DNA of 64,000 nucleotides, from positions 62,001 to 126,000 of the forward strand of contig CAISFO010000045.1 of NCBI GenBank assembly GCA_903884655.1, in the 5' to 3' direction. Numbering within the stretch: the first letter of the stretch is position 1; every line of letters begins with the position of its first letter. The position numbers and the translations under genes are program-made. A model generated the notes under the pieces. That model was not told the DNA's origin, ran no database searches, and saw nothing but the letters and a program-made list of their open reading frames with translations. The DNA comes from an uncultured Holophagaceae bacterium. GTDB taxonomy: Bacteria > Acidobacteriota > Holophagae > Holophagales > Holophagaceae. This document shows positions 42,991 to 50,112 of the stretch, in pieces.

Positions 42991-43860
42991 CTACTGAGGG
43001 TCCTCGGAGGCAAGCTGCCTCCAGAATGACGCAAACCCGTCGGGCTGCAAGGATACTTGCCCCAGCAATTGGCGGGCGAGGGCCTGGAAGGCTCGGGTGG
43101 CAGGGCTCTGGGGGAAGAGCTCCACCACCCCCCGCTGCTGTCGCACGGCCTGCAGAAGGTGCGGATCGTTGGGAATCATGCCCAGCACCTGGAGCTGTTT
43201 GCCCAGGAACCGCTCGGTCACGGCCTGCAGCTGATCGACGGTCTCCTGGGATTCATCGACACTCTGGCCGTTGTTCACCAGCAGCCAGAGGAGCTTCTGG
43301 GGATCGCGCAGATGCAGGACCTTCACCATGGCGTAGGCGTCCACCAGGCTGGTGGGCTCCGGAGTGGCCACGAGGATCACTTCCTGGGCGGCCATCAGCA
43401 GCTTCAGGACAGAATCGTGGATGCCGGCGGCGGTGTCGATCAGCAGCCAGTCGGCCGTTTCCGCCACCCGCTGGAGGCCCTGCACCAGCCGCAGCTCGCT
43501 CATGGTGTCGAGGCGCGTCAGCTCCTGGATGCCGCTGCTGGCAGGAATGATGCGGATGCCCAAGGGACCATCCAGCAGGATCTCCTCGAGCACCTTCTCG
43601 CCCCGGAGCACATGTTCCAGAGTGTATTTCGGTGACAGGCCCAGCAGGATGTCCAGGTTCGCCAGGCCGAAATCCGCGTCCATGACCACCACCCGCTGGC
43701 CCAGCTGGGCCAGGGCGAGGGCCAGGCCCGCGACCACATTGGTCTTGCCGACCCCGCCCTTGCCCGAGGTGATGGCCACGACCCGGGCCGCGAAGAGGGG
43801 CGACTCCGAAGGCTGGCCCTTGGCCATGGCACGGAGTCGGGATGCCTGATCGTGGCTCAT
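42991..43860 (-). CDS. flhG: MinD-like ATPase FlhG (flagellar number control)
   Basis: 289 aa P-loop ATPase that sets flagellum number with FlhF. Deviant Walker A TSGKGGVGKTNVV (about 31-43), Walker A' DADFGLANLDILLG (about 60-73), LLIDTAAGIHDSV (Walker B-like) and a C-terminal amphipathic helix region. Stop overlaps nothing; the start overlaps the flhF end by 4 nt. Typical flhF-flhG-fliA order. Confidence 0.93.
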   Translation of the reverse strand: MSHDQASRLRAMAKGQPSESPLFAARVVAITSGKGGVGKTNVVAGLALALAQLGQRVVVMDADFGLANLDILLGLSPKYTLEHVLRGEKVLEEILLDGPLGIRIIPASSGIQELTRLDTMSELRLVQGLQRVAETADWLLIDTAAGIHDSVLKLLMAAQEVILVATPEPTSLVDAYAMVKVLHLRDPQKLLWLLVNNGQSVDESQETVDQLQAVTERFLGKQLQVLGMIPNDPHLLQAVRQQRGVVELFPQSPATRAFQALARQLLGQVSLQPDGFASFWRQLASEDPQ

Positions 43861-45155
43861 TCGGCCTCCTTCATGGAACCGGGAAGGATAAGGTCGGCCA
43901 CCCGGCGGCTGGTGGCCAGTTCCAGGGCGTCGGGGACTTCCTGGCCCGTGCCCAGGTAGCTGAGGGGGCGCTTCACGCGGGCCAGGGTGCTGAGGATGGG
44001 ACCGTAGGTGGAGGTCTCGTCCAGCTTGGTGAAGAGCAGCCGGGTGGGCCGCAGGGGCTCGTAGCGGGTGGCGATCTCCGTGAGGTCCCGGGGTTTGGTG
44101 GTGGCCGACAGCACCAGGTGGGTCTCCACTTCAGGCAGCTCGTCCAGTAGGCCCCGCAGCTGGCCCAGGGTCTCCGTGTCCTTGGGGCTGTGACCCGGTG
44201 TATCGATGAGCACCAGGGCCCGGTCCTGGTAGAAGCGCAGGGCGCTGCGGAGGTCTTCGACGGTGAGGGCCACGTGCAGGGGCACCTGCAGGATCTGGGC
44301 GTACTGCTGGAGCTGGTCCACGGCGGCCATGCGGTAGGTGTCCAGAGTGACCAGCGCCACTTTCTGCTTCAAGTGCAGCTGGGCATAGGCCGCCAGCTTG
44401 GCGACGGTGGTGGTCTTGCCCACGCCGGTGGGCCCCACCAGGGCCGCCACCCGCGTCTTGCCCGGGTCCAGCTGGATGGGGGGCGCCACCGGGATGAAAT
44501 CCGCGATGACCCGGCGCAGGAAGAGCCGCGCCCGCTCGGGATCCACGGCGCCAGTGGCGTCCCCGCCCTGGTCCGTGAGGGCGCGCTGGGCGTACTCGCA
44601 GAGGCGCAGGGCGATGAGGGGTTCCACGTCGTTGGCCACCAGGTCGCCGTAGAGCTCCAGCAGGCTTGGCGGCAGGTGCAGCTGGGCTGGCGGCATGCCC
44701 TGGCGCTGGATGCGGCTGAGGAGCGCCTTCATCTGGTCCAGTTCCTTCAGGATGGAGGCATTCCGTGCGTCATTGTCCTTGAGCGCGGCCACGGCACCCT
44801 TGATTTCCAGCAGTTCCCGACGCAGGGGCTGCAGGTCCATGGCCGGGGCAGGGGGGGGCGCCGGCAGTGTGGCCTTGGCGGGGACATCACGGACGGGACG
44901 TCGCGCGGCGGTGGCCTCCAGGGACGGGCGAAGGCCATAGGTGAGGGAGGCGCTGCCGTTGGTCACCGGGGGAACTCCGGCCTGGGCCTCATCCACGGCG
45001 GCGGTGACTTCGATCACGGCCTCCTCGCCCATGCCCAGGGCGGCGGGCCGCCGCCGGGTCCGGGTGGACAGGATGAAGGCCTCTTCGCCCATGTCCTTTT
45101 TCACCACGTCGAGGGCGTCCTGCATGGAACCGGCTTCGAAGGTCTTCACGCGCAT
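43857..45155 (-). CDS. flhF: Signal-recognition-type GTPase FlhF
   Basis: 432 aa GTPase that places the flagellum. N-terminal basic B domain (about 1-100, MRVKTFEAGSMQDALDVVKKDMG), Pro/Ala linker, N domain, then the SRP-GTPase G domain from about 230. The G domain has P-loop VGPTGVGKTTTVAKLA, DTYRMAAVDQLQQYA, DTPGHSPKDTE (G3) and TKLDE (G4: LLFTKLDETSTYGPIL). Overlaps flhG by 4 nt; 10 nt after flhA. Confidence 0.95.
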   Translation of the reverse strand: MRVKTFEAGSMQDALDVVKKDMGEEAFILSTRTRRRPAALGMGEEAVIEVTAAVDEAQAGVPPVTNGSASLTYGLRPSLEATAARRPVRDVPAKATLPAPPPAPAMDLQPLRRELLEIKGAVAALKDNDARNASILKELDQMKALLSRIQRQGMPPAQLHLPPSLLELYGDLVANDVEPLIALRLCEYAQRALTDQGGDATGAVDPERARLFLRRVIADFIPVAPPIQLDPGKTRVAALVGPTGVGKTTTVAKLAAYAQLHLKQKVALVTLDTYRMAAVDQLQQYAQILQVPLHVALTVEDLRSALRFYQDRALVLIDTPGHSPKDTETLGQLRGLLDELPEVETHLVLSATTKPRDLTEIATRYEPLRPTRLLFTKLDETSTYGPILSTLARVKRPLSYLGTGQEVPDALELATSRRVADLILPGSMKEAE

Positions 45156-45165
45156 GAGCTTCCCT

Positions 45166-47265
45166 TCATGAAACAGTGCCGAGGTTCACCACGCGCACAT
45201 CCATGGGCACTTCGCTGTGGCTCAGCACCACCAGGTGGGGCAGGGCGCGTTCGAGCAGGCGCCGGAGGTGGGGACGCACCACGGGATTGGTGAGCAGCAC
45301 CGGCTGGGCACCAGGCAGCACGGCCGCGATGCCATTGGCGATGCGGTTGAGCAGTTCCTGGGTCCGGCCCGGCTCCAGGGCCAGGAAGCTGCCCCGGTCC
45401 GTCTGCTCGATGCCGCCCTGGAGGGTCTGTTCCAGGGTGGGATCCAGCACCAGCACTCCCAGCTCGCCGGATTCGGAGAGGTGGGGGCTGGTGAGCACGC
45501 GGCCCATGGCCTGGCGGACGTACTCGGTAATGAAACCGATGTCCTTGGACATGGTGACGGCGTCGGCGGTGGCCTCCAGGATGCGGCCCAGGTCGCGGAT
45601 CGGCACCCGCTCCCGCAGCAGGTTGTGCAGGACCTTCTGGAGGGTGGTCACACTGATGACGTTGGGGATGAGGTCATCCACCAGCTTGGGGGCCCCTTCC
45701 TTCAAGGTGTCCAGCAGGTGCTGGACCTCGGGCCGCCCAAGCAGATCCGGCGCGTGCTTCTTGATGAGTTCGGAAATGTGGGTGGTCAGCACCGTCGCGG
45801 GCTCGACCACGGTATAGCCCAGCATCTGCGCCCGGTCCCGCTGGGCGTCGGGAATCCAGTAGGCGGGGAGCCCGAAGGCCGGTTCGGTGGTGGGCGTTCC
45901 GGCGAGGTTTTCCGAGGCGGTGCCCGGATTCATGGCCAGGAACTGGGCGGGATGGAGCTCGGCCCGGGCGATCTCCTCGCCCCGGAGGAGGATGCGGTAG
46001 GTATTTGGTGGGAGCTGCAGGTTGTCGCGAATGCGGACGGGGGGCACCACGATGCCCAGTTCGGTGGCCATCTGGCGCCGCACGGCCTTGATCCGTTCCA
46101 GCACCGTGCCGCCCTGGTTCACATCCAGCAGGGGGATGAGGGCATAGCCCACTTCCAGGCCCAGGGGATCCACTTTGAGCAGGCCCTCCACCCGGTCCGC
46201 GCCTTCGGCGGCGGTGGCCTTGGCCTTCTCCTCGGCCGCCAGGTCCGCCGGGCTGGCGGGCTCCGTCTTGGGCAGCTTCCAGGCCGCGTAGGCCATGATG
46301 CCGAAAATGGCGGCCATGACCCAGAAGGGGAAGAGGGGCAGGCCGGGCACCGCACCGAAGAGGAAGAGGACCGCGGCGGCGATGGTCAGGGGCCGGTGGT
46401 CCGCGCCCAGCTGGCCGAGCACCTCGCTGCCCAGGCCCGTGGCGTCACTGCCGCTGCGGGTGGTGAGGATGGCGCCGCCGACGCTGATGAGCAGGCTGGG
46501 GATCACCGTCACCAGGCCGTCGCCCACGGTGAGCAGGGTGAAGACTTCCAGGGCCTGCATGACCGGCAGGTTGTAGCGGACCACGCCGAGAATGATGCCC
46601 GCCACGATGTTGACGGCCAGGATGATGAGGGCGGCCACGGCGTCCCGCTGGGTGAACTTCACGGCGCCATCCATGGCCCCGTAGAATCCGGCCTCTTCCT
46701 GGAGGTCCTTGCGGCGCCTCCGGGCCTCCTGTTCATCGATGTAGCCCGCGTTCAGGTCGGCGTCGATGGCCATCTGCTTGCCGGGCAGGGCGTCCAGGGT
46801 GAAGCGGGCGGTCACTTCCGCGATGCGGCCCGCGCCGTGGTTGATGACCAGGAACTGGATGGCCAGCAGGATCAGGAAGACCACCAGGCCGATGACATAG
46901 CTGCCGCCCACCACGAACTGGCCGAAGGCCTTGACCATGTTGCCGGCGGCGTCTGCGCCCTGGTCCCCGGCATAGAGCAGGATGCGGCGCGTGGTGGCCA
47001 CGTTGATGGCCAGACGGAAAAGCGTCACCACCAGCAGGACCGAGGGGTAGGAGCTGAACTCCTTGGGGCGGCGCACATACATGCCGACCATCAGGATGAT
47101 GAGGCTCAGGGTGATGTTCAGGACGATGAGCAGGTCGACCATGAAGGCGGGCATGGGCAGGACCATCACCACCAGCACGATCATGACGAACACGGGCGCA
47201 GCGAGGTCCGACCGCCTGGCCAGGCGGCCCATCAGAGGAAGCAGACGGTCCAGAAAGGTCAACAT
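45166..47265 (-). CDS. flhA: Flagellar biosynthesis protein FlhA
   Basis: Main membrane component of the flagellar export gate and proton/ion-driven pump. Start chosen at ATG 47265, which is 11-12 nt after a predicted sigma-54 start of transcription; 36 upstream codons are open but contain promoter and repeat DNA. 699 aa, normal for FlhA. Eight membrane helices (from VFVMIVLVVMVLPMPAFMVDLLIVLNITLSL onward), the FHIPEP motif region is LFRLAINVATTRRILLYAGD. A cytoplasmic domain from about 340 ends ...SEVPMDVRVVNLGTVS. First gene of the flhA-flhF-flhG-fliA-fliM-fliN operon. Confidence 0.96.
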   Translation of the reverse strand: MLTFLDRLLPLMGRLARRSDLAAPVFVMIVLVVMVLPMPAFMVDLLIVLNITLSLIILMVGMYVRRPKEFSSYPSVLLVVTLFRLAINVATTRRILLYAGDQGADAAGNMVKAFGQFVVGGSYVIGLVVFLILLAIQFLVINHGAGRIAEVTARFTLDALPGKQMAIDADLNAGYIDEQEARRRRKDLQEEAGFYGAMDGAVKFTQRDAVAALIILAVNIVAGIILGVVRYNLPVMQALEVFTLLTVGDGLVTVIPSLLISVGGAILTTRSGSDATGLGSEVLGQLGADHRPLTIAAAVLFLFGAVPGLPLFPFWVMAAIFGIMAYAAWKLPKTEPASPADLAAEEKAKATAAEGADRVEGLLKVDPLGLEVGYALIPLLDVNQGGTVLERIKAVRRQMATELGIVVPPVRIRDNLQLPPNTYRILLRGEEIARAELHPAQFLAMNPGTASENLAGTPTTEPAFGLPAYWIPDAQRDRAQMLGYTVVEPATVLTTHISELIKKHAPDLLGRPEVQHLLDTLKEGAPKLVDDLIPNVISVTTLQKVLHNLLRERVPIRDLGRILEATADAVTMSKDIGFITEYVRQAMGRVLTSPHLSESGELGVLVLDPTLEQTLQGGIEQTDRGSFLALEPGRTQELLNRIANGIAAVLPGAQPVLLTNPVVRPHLRRLLERALPHLVVLSHSEVPMDVRVVNLGTVS

Positions 47266-47287
47266 ACCGACACCCGCGGGGTCTGGG

Positions 47288-47302
47288 GCGAGGGCCGTGC
47301 CA
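47288..47302 (-). promoter_or_regulatory. Sigma-54 promoter for the flhA operon
   Basis: Minus strand: TGGCACG-GCCC-TCGC. The -24 element is a perfect 7/7, the -12 3/4, and GG to GC spacing is exactly 10. Predicted start of transcription is about 12 nt before the flhA ATG. It lies at the edge of the repeat cluster 47305-47432. Confidence 0.65.
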
Positions 47303-47304
47303 GC

Positions 47305-47432
47305 GAAGCCCAGCCGGGTCGCGAGGGACGCTGCGAGGCAGCGTTCCGAGCGGGGACCCGGCGGGCTGAGCATCGCAACCCGGTTGGCCTCAACCCAGGC
47401 AGCGTTCCGAGCGGGGACCCGGCGGGCTGAGC
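47305..47432. repeat. 36-bp perfect direct repeats with an inverted degenerate copy
   Basis: The 36-mer beginning AGGCAGCGTTCCGAGC and ending GGCGGGCTGAGC occurs twice without mismatch (47336-47371 and 47397-47432), with 25 nt between. Just before the first copy, AAGCCCAGCCGGGTC...ACGCTGC (47306-47335) is an imperfect reverse complement of it, so copy one can fold into a long hairpin. No coding frame. It lies between flhA and yraN, next to the flhA promoter. Confidence 0.75.
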
Positions 47433-47444
47433 CTCACAAGGCGG

Positions 47445-47828
47445 TCAATCCCTCGATATCTTCAGTGAATCCCATCTTTCCGGTTGATGGAACCGGCACT
47501 TCCAGCCCGCCCAGCTCACCCGCTGGAAGCTGACCTCCCCTGGCCAGGGAACCCGGTCCAGCCAGGCCCTCAGGGCCCACTGGAGACGCAGGCGCTGCTC
47601 GGGTTCCAGGGCCGTGTCGGCTCCCACCCAGGCCCCGGGCCGTCGGGCCTTCACTTCCAGGAGCCGCAGCTCCGGTCCCCGGCACAGGAGCAGGTCCAGC
47701 TCCCAGCGGCCCATTTTCTGACGCCAGGCCACCAGGTCCCAGCCCCGGGCCCAGAGCAGCCAAAGCGTCAGGCGCTCCGCCCGCAGGCCCAGCCGCCGGG
47801 CAGCCTCGCCGCGCCGGGACCGCGTCAT
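47445..47828 (-). CDS. yraN: UPF0102 family protein YraN (nuclease-like)
   Basis: 127 aa with the Holliday-junction resolvase/nuclease-like core: RLGLRAERLTLWLLWARGW, then GRWELDLLLC (the E-L-D-L catalytic-type motif) and RLLEVKARRPG with the conserved E-x-K. The PD-(D/E)xK-like pattern is intact. Function in the family is unproven. Overlaps the upstream gene by 4 nt. Its 5' neighbour is a membrane protein rather than the usual rnhB or rplS. Confidence 0.85.
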   Translation of the reverse strand: MTRSRRGEAARRLGLRAERLTLWLLWARGWDLVAWRQKMGRWELDLLLCRGPELRLLEVKARRPGAWVGADTALEPEQRLRLQWALRAWLDRVPWPGEVSFQRVSWAGWKCRFHQPERWDSLKISRD

Positions 47829-48394
47829 TCATCCCGCCTCGGCAGCAGCAGGCTGCGCTGGACGCGTTCGAGGTTGCCGTGGATGCGCACGATCTTCCAG
47901 GCCAGGACCATGGCGTAGCCCAGCCAGACCCAGAGCAGGCGCGGGTCCACGGGGGTGCGCTTGAGCACATCCGTGCCCATGTCCAGGCGCAGGCCCTGCA
48001 GGTACCACACCACCGTACCAAAGGCGATGATCAGGTAGCCCCAGTGGATCCAGTAGGGGCGCAGTCCCTCCTTCACCTTCCAGCGCAGCAGCAGCCAGCG
48101 GTCGAAGCGGTCCGCCTTCTCCTCGGCGAAGTGCAGGGCCAGCAGCTGGTCCACCAGGGGGGCGTAGCGATGGACCCTCAGCTCCTGGATCTCCTCATCG
48201 CCATTCACCTTGCGGAGAAAGGCCGAGCGGATCTTGCCGATGCACTCCTCCCAGGGGGCCTCCTCCTGCTGAAGCGAGAGGTGCAGGCGCACGATGCCCA
48301 CCCACAGCAGGGCCTGGGCCAGCAGCACCGCCCACAGGGACATGCCCTGCCAGCCCTGGGTGCGGACGAGGTCGAGGAAGCGGGTCAGATCCAT
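47825..48394 (-). CDS. Membrane protein of unknown function
   Basis: 189 aa with three probable membrane helices (about 18-36, 118-136 and 153-170) and a soluble segment of about 75 residues between the first and second (LRKVNGDEEIQELRVHRYAP, DQLLALHFAEEKADRFDRW). The second and third helices, YLIIAFGTVVWYLQGL and LLWVWLGYAMVLAWKIVRI, flank a short DMGTDVLKRTP loop. I do not recognise a family. It is 42 nt downstream of the exonuclease gene and overlaps yraN, so the four genes 49494-47445 probably form one unit. Confidence 0.65.
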   Translation of the reverse strand: MDLTRFLDLVRTQGWQGMSLWAVLLAQALLWVGIVRLHLSLQQEEAPWEECIGKIRSAFLRKVNGDEEIQELRVHRYAPLVDQLLALHFAEEKADRFDRWLLLRWKVKEGLRPYWIHWGYLIIAFGTVVWYLQGLRLDMGTDVLKRTPVDPRLLWVWLGYAMVLAWKIVRIHGNLERVQRSLLLPRRDE

Positions 48395-48436
48395 GGGGTG
48401 TCGGTCCTCAGCCTTCAGTCCTCGACGAACAGCTCA

Positions 48437-49075
48437 TCAGACTTTGCTCCACGGAACCTCTCCCATGGCGAGGAAGGCCTCGCCGTCCAGGCCCTGTTCC
48501 TCGGCCCGCTGGAGGAGGTGCTGGAGTGCCTCGGCGGTGGCCTCGGCATCCTGCAGGGCGCGGTGGGCGCGGGTGTTGGTGATGCCCAGGAATTCACACA
48601 ACTCCGCAAGGCTGCGCCGGGGCAGCTCGGGGATGAGCCGTTTGGCCAGCAGGCGGGTGCAGATGAGCCGGTGGCGGCGCCAGATGCCCTCGGGCAGCCA
48701 GGCCTTGAGGAAGCTGCCGTCGTAGGGGGCATGATGGGCCACCCAGATGCGGCCCTCGAGCTTGGGCGCCAGATGCAGGGCCACCTGCTCCCAGGGGGGG
48801 GCCCCCGCCAGCATGGGCAGGCTGATGCCTGTCAGGCGCTGGATTTCTTCGGGCAGGAAGCCCTGGATGGAAGCCAGGCTTGACCACCGCTCCTCCACCA
48901 CGGGCCCTGCCAGGCGCACCAGGCCGACCTCGGTGATCTCGGAAGGCTGGAGGAACCGGCCATCCTTGCCCCACCGCGCCTTGGGGCTGCCGCCGGTGGT
49001 CTCCAGGTCCAGCACCGCGAACCGCAACTCCCGCAACGCGAGTGACCCGGATTCGAGGAAGGGCGATTGAGTCAT
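48437..49075 (-). CDS. DnaQ-like 3'-5' exonuclease (DEDDh)
   Basis: 212 aa single-domain exonuclease of the DnaQ/PolC-epsilon type. The catalytic set is present: Asp23 and Glu25 (VLDLETTGGS), Asp119 (HAPYDGSF), His171 and Asp176 (AHRALQDAEA). The C-terminus is short, so it does not resemble a full polymerase subunit. Start ATG 49075 overlaps the upstream gene's TGA (ATGA). A role in proofreading or repair is likely but not specific. Confidence 0.85.
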   Translation of the reverse strand: MTQSPFLESGSLALRELRFAVLDLETTGGSPKARWGKDGRFLQPSEITEVGLVRLAGPVVEERWSSLASIQGFLPEEIQRLTGISLPMLAGAPPWEQVALHLAPKLEGRIWVAHHAPYDGSFLKAWLPEGIWRRHRLICTRLLAKRLIPELPRRSLAELCEFLGITNTRAHRALQDAEATAEALQHLLQRAEEQGLDGEAFLAMGEVPWSKV

Positions 49076-49494
49076 GCGCTGACCAGGGTCTTGAGCCCAT
49101 CCTTGAACAGCACATCGACCTTCTTGCCCAGCCGCCGTTGCACGCGGCCCAGACCAAAGCTGGGGTGGTCCATCCAGGAACCCTCCTCCCAGTGCTCGGT
49201 CACGCGATAAGGCCGTGCCTTGGCGCCGCCCTGCTCCTGGGCCAGGACCTGCTGGAACTGGGACACCAGTGAACCAGGCCGCGGTCCCCCGGCCTTGGCA
49301 GCGGTGGGGATGCGCGGGACGCGAGGCAGGGCTTCGGGCTTGGCTGCCCGGAATTTATGGACGGAGCGGCAGTTTCCGCAGATGAGCTTGTCGGGCACGC
49401 CATTGGTGACATTCAAGACCTGGTGCCTGGTCTCGCCCCCACAGCGCCCGCAGGGCGCATCCACATCCTGGCCTGCATAGTAGGTCTTCAGCAT
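49072..49494 (-). CDS. Zinc-ribbon protein of unknown function
   Basis: 140 aa from ATG 49494 behind GGAAGG; 25 codons further upstream are open. An N-terminal four-cysteine ribbon (Cys15, Cys18, Cys39, Cys42: APCGRCGGETRH and LICGNCRSVH). A Pro/Ala linker follows. A small C-terminal domain contains HPSFGLGRVQRRLGKKVDVLFKDGLKTLV, which resembles the CarD/TRCF-like or RNAP-binding tudor fold (GxGxVxx...xVxFxDGxK). That would suit a transcription- or repair-coupled factor. The resemblance is weak and the family is unassigned. Confidence 0.65.
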   Translation of the reverse strand: MLKTYYAGQDVDAPCGRCGGETRHQVLNVTNGVPDKLICGNCRSVHKFRAAKPEALPRVPRIPTAAKAGGPRPGSLVSQFQQVLAQEQGGAKARPYRVTEHWEEGSWMDHPSFGLGRVQRRLGKKVDVLFKDGLKTLVSA

Positions 49495-49692
49495 GCCTTC
49501 CAGCCTAGCAGCCGTCCTTCCCGGAAGAAGTGGCGAGATGGTTCCGGGCGGGGCTTCCCTCATATGCACCCAAGCCCTGCGGCCGGATTCGGGGCTCGAA
49601 TCTCATGTCTCCGCAACGGATGGCCGAAAGGCGTTCAAGCTCGCGTCTGCTCGTGATCAGGGACCAACATCAACCAATTTTGGGGGACACGG

Positions 49693-50112
49693 ATGAAAAC
49701 CTTCTGGCGGCTGTTCTGGCTGGCGCCGCTTCTATCCGGGGCCATGGCACAGGCCGAAGACCTGGCACCCACGACTCTGGCGAAGATCCTGAAGCTTGTG
49801 TTGTCCGATGCCAAGGAGAACTCCATTTCCTGCACTGATCCCCTGCTGAGGATGGAACTGATGAAACTGGGCGTGAAGCTGGATCCCGAGGCCAACATTG
49901 CCTGGGTCAAGTCGGCTCCGGAAAAAGCCAAATTCCGGGGCACCAATCGCCTGACCATCGGTGGGCAAGTCTCTGATCTCAACGAAGGAGTCATCGTCGC
50001 GCTGGTTGGGGAAGGCGGGCGCTGCGTGTTCTACGTCAGCAAGACCAACGCCAACGCGAACAAAGTCGTCCTGCCGACCGCCGTCATGAAGCTGGGAAAG
50101 GTGACCCAATGA
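49693..50112 (+). CDS. Periplasmic protein, possibly YfiR/DUF4154-like
   Basis: 139 aa: signal peptide (residues 1-20, LLSGAMAQAED), then a globular mature part with one visible cysteine pair region (ISCTDPLL, GGRCVFYV). The last 50 residues (GGQVSDLNEGVIVALVGEGGRCVFYVSKTNANANKVVLPTAVMKLG) have the order of features seen at the end of YfiR/DUF4154 proteins (strand, Asn-containing helix, LL-type helix), but the N-terminal half is shorter. Stop codon overlaps the TonB-receptor ATG (ATGA), the pairing in which DUF4154 proteins are often found. Similarity is tentative. Confidence 0.6.
   Translation: MKTFWRLFWLAPLLSGAMAQAEDLAPTTLAKILKLVLSDAKENSISCTDPLLRMELMKLGVKLDPEANIAWVKSAPEKAKFRGTNRLTIGGQVSDLNEGVIVALVGEGGRCVFYVSKTNANANKVVLPTAVMKLGKVTQ

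Noticed and set aside
45217..47430. 737-codon plus-strand frame opposite flhA
   Set aside because: Composition (Gly/His/Gln/Asp-rich, no hydrophobic segments or motifs) is typical of an antisense shadow; flhA is unambiguous on the other strand.
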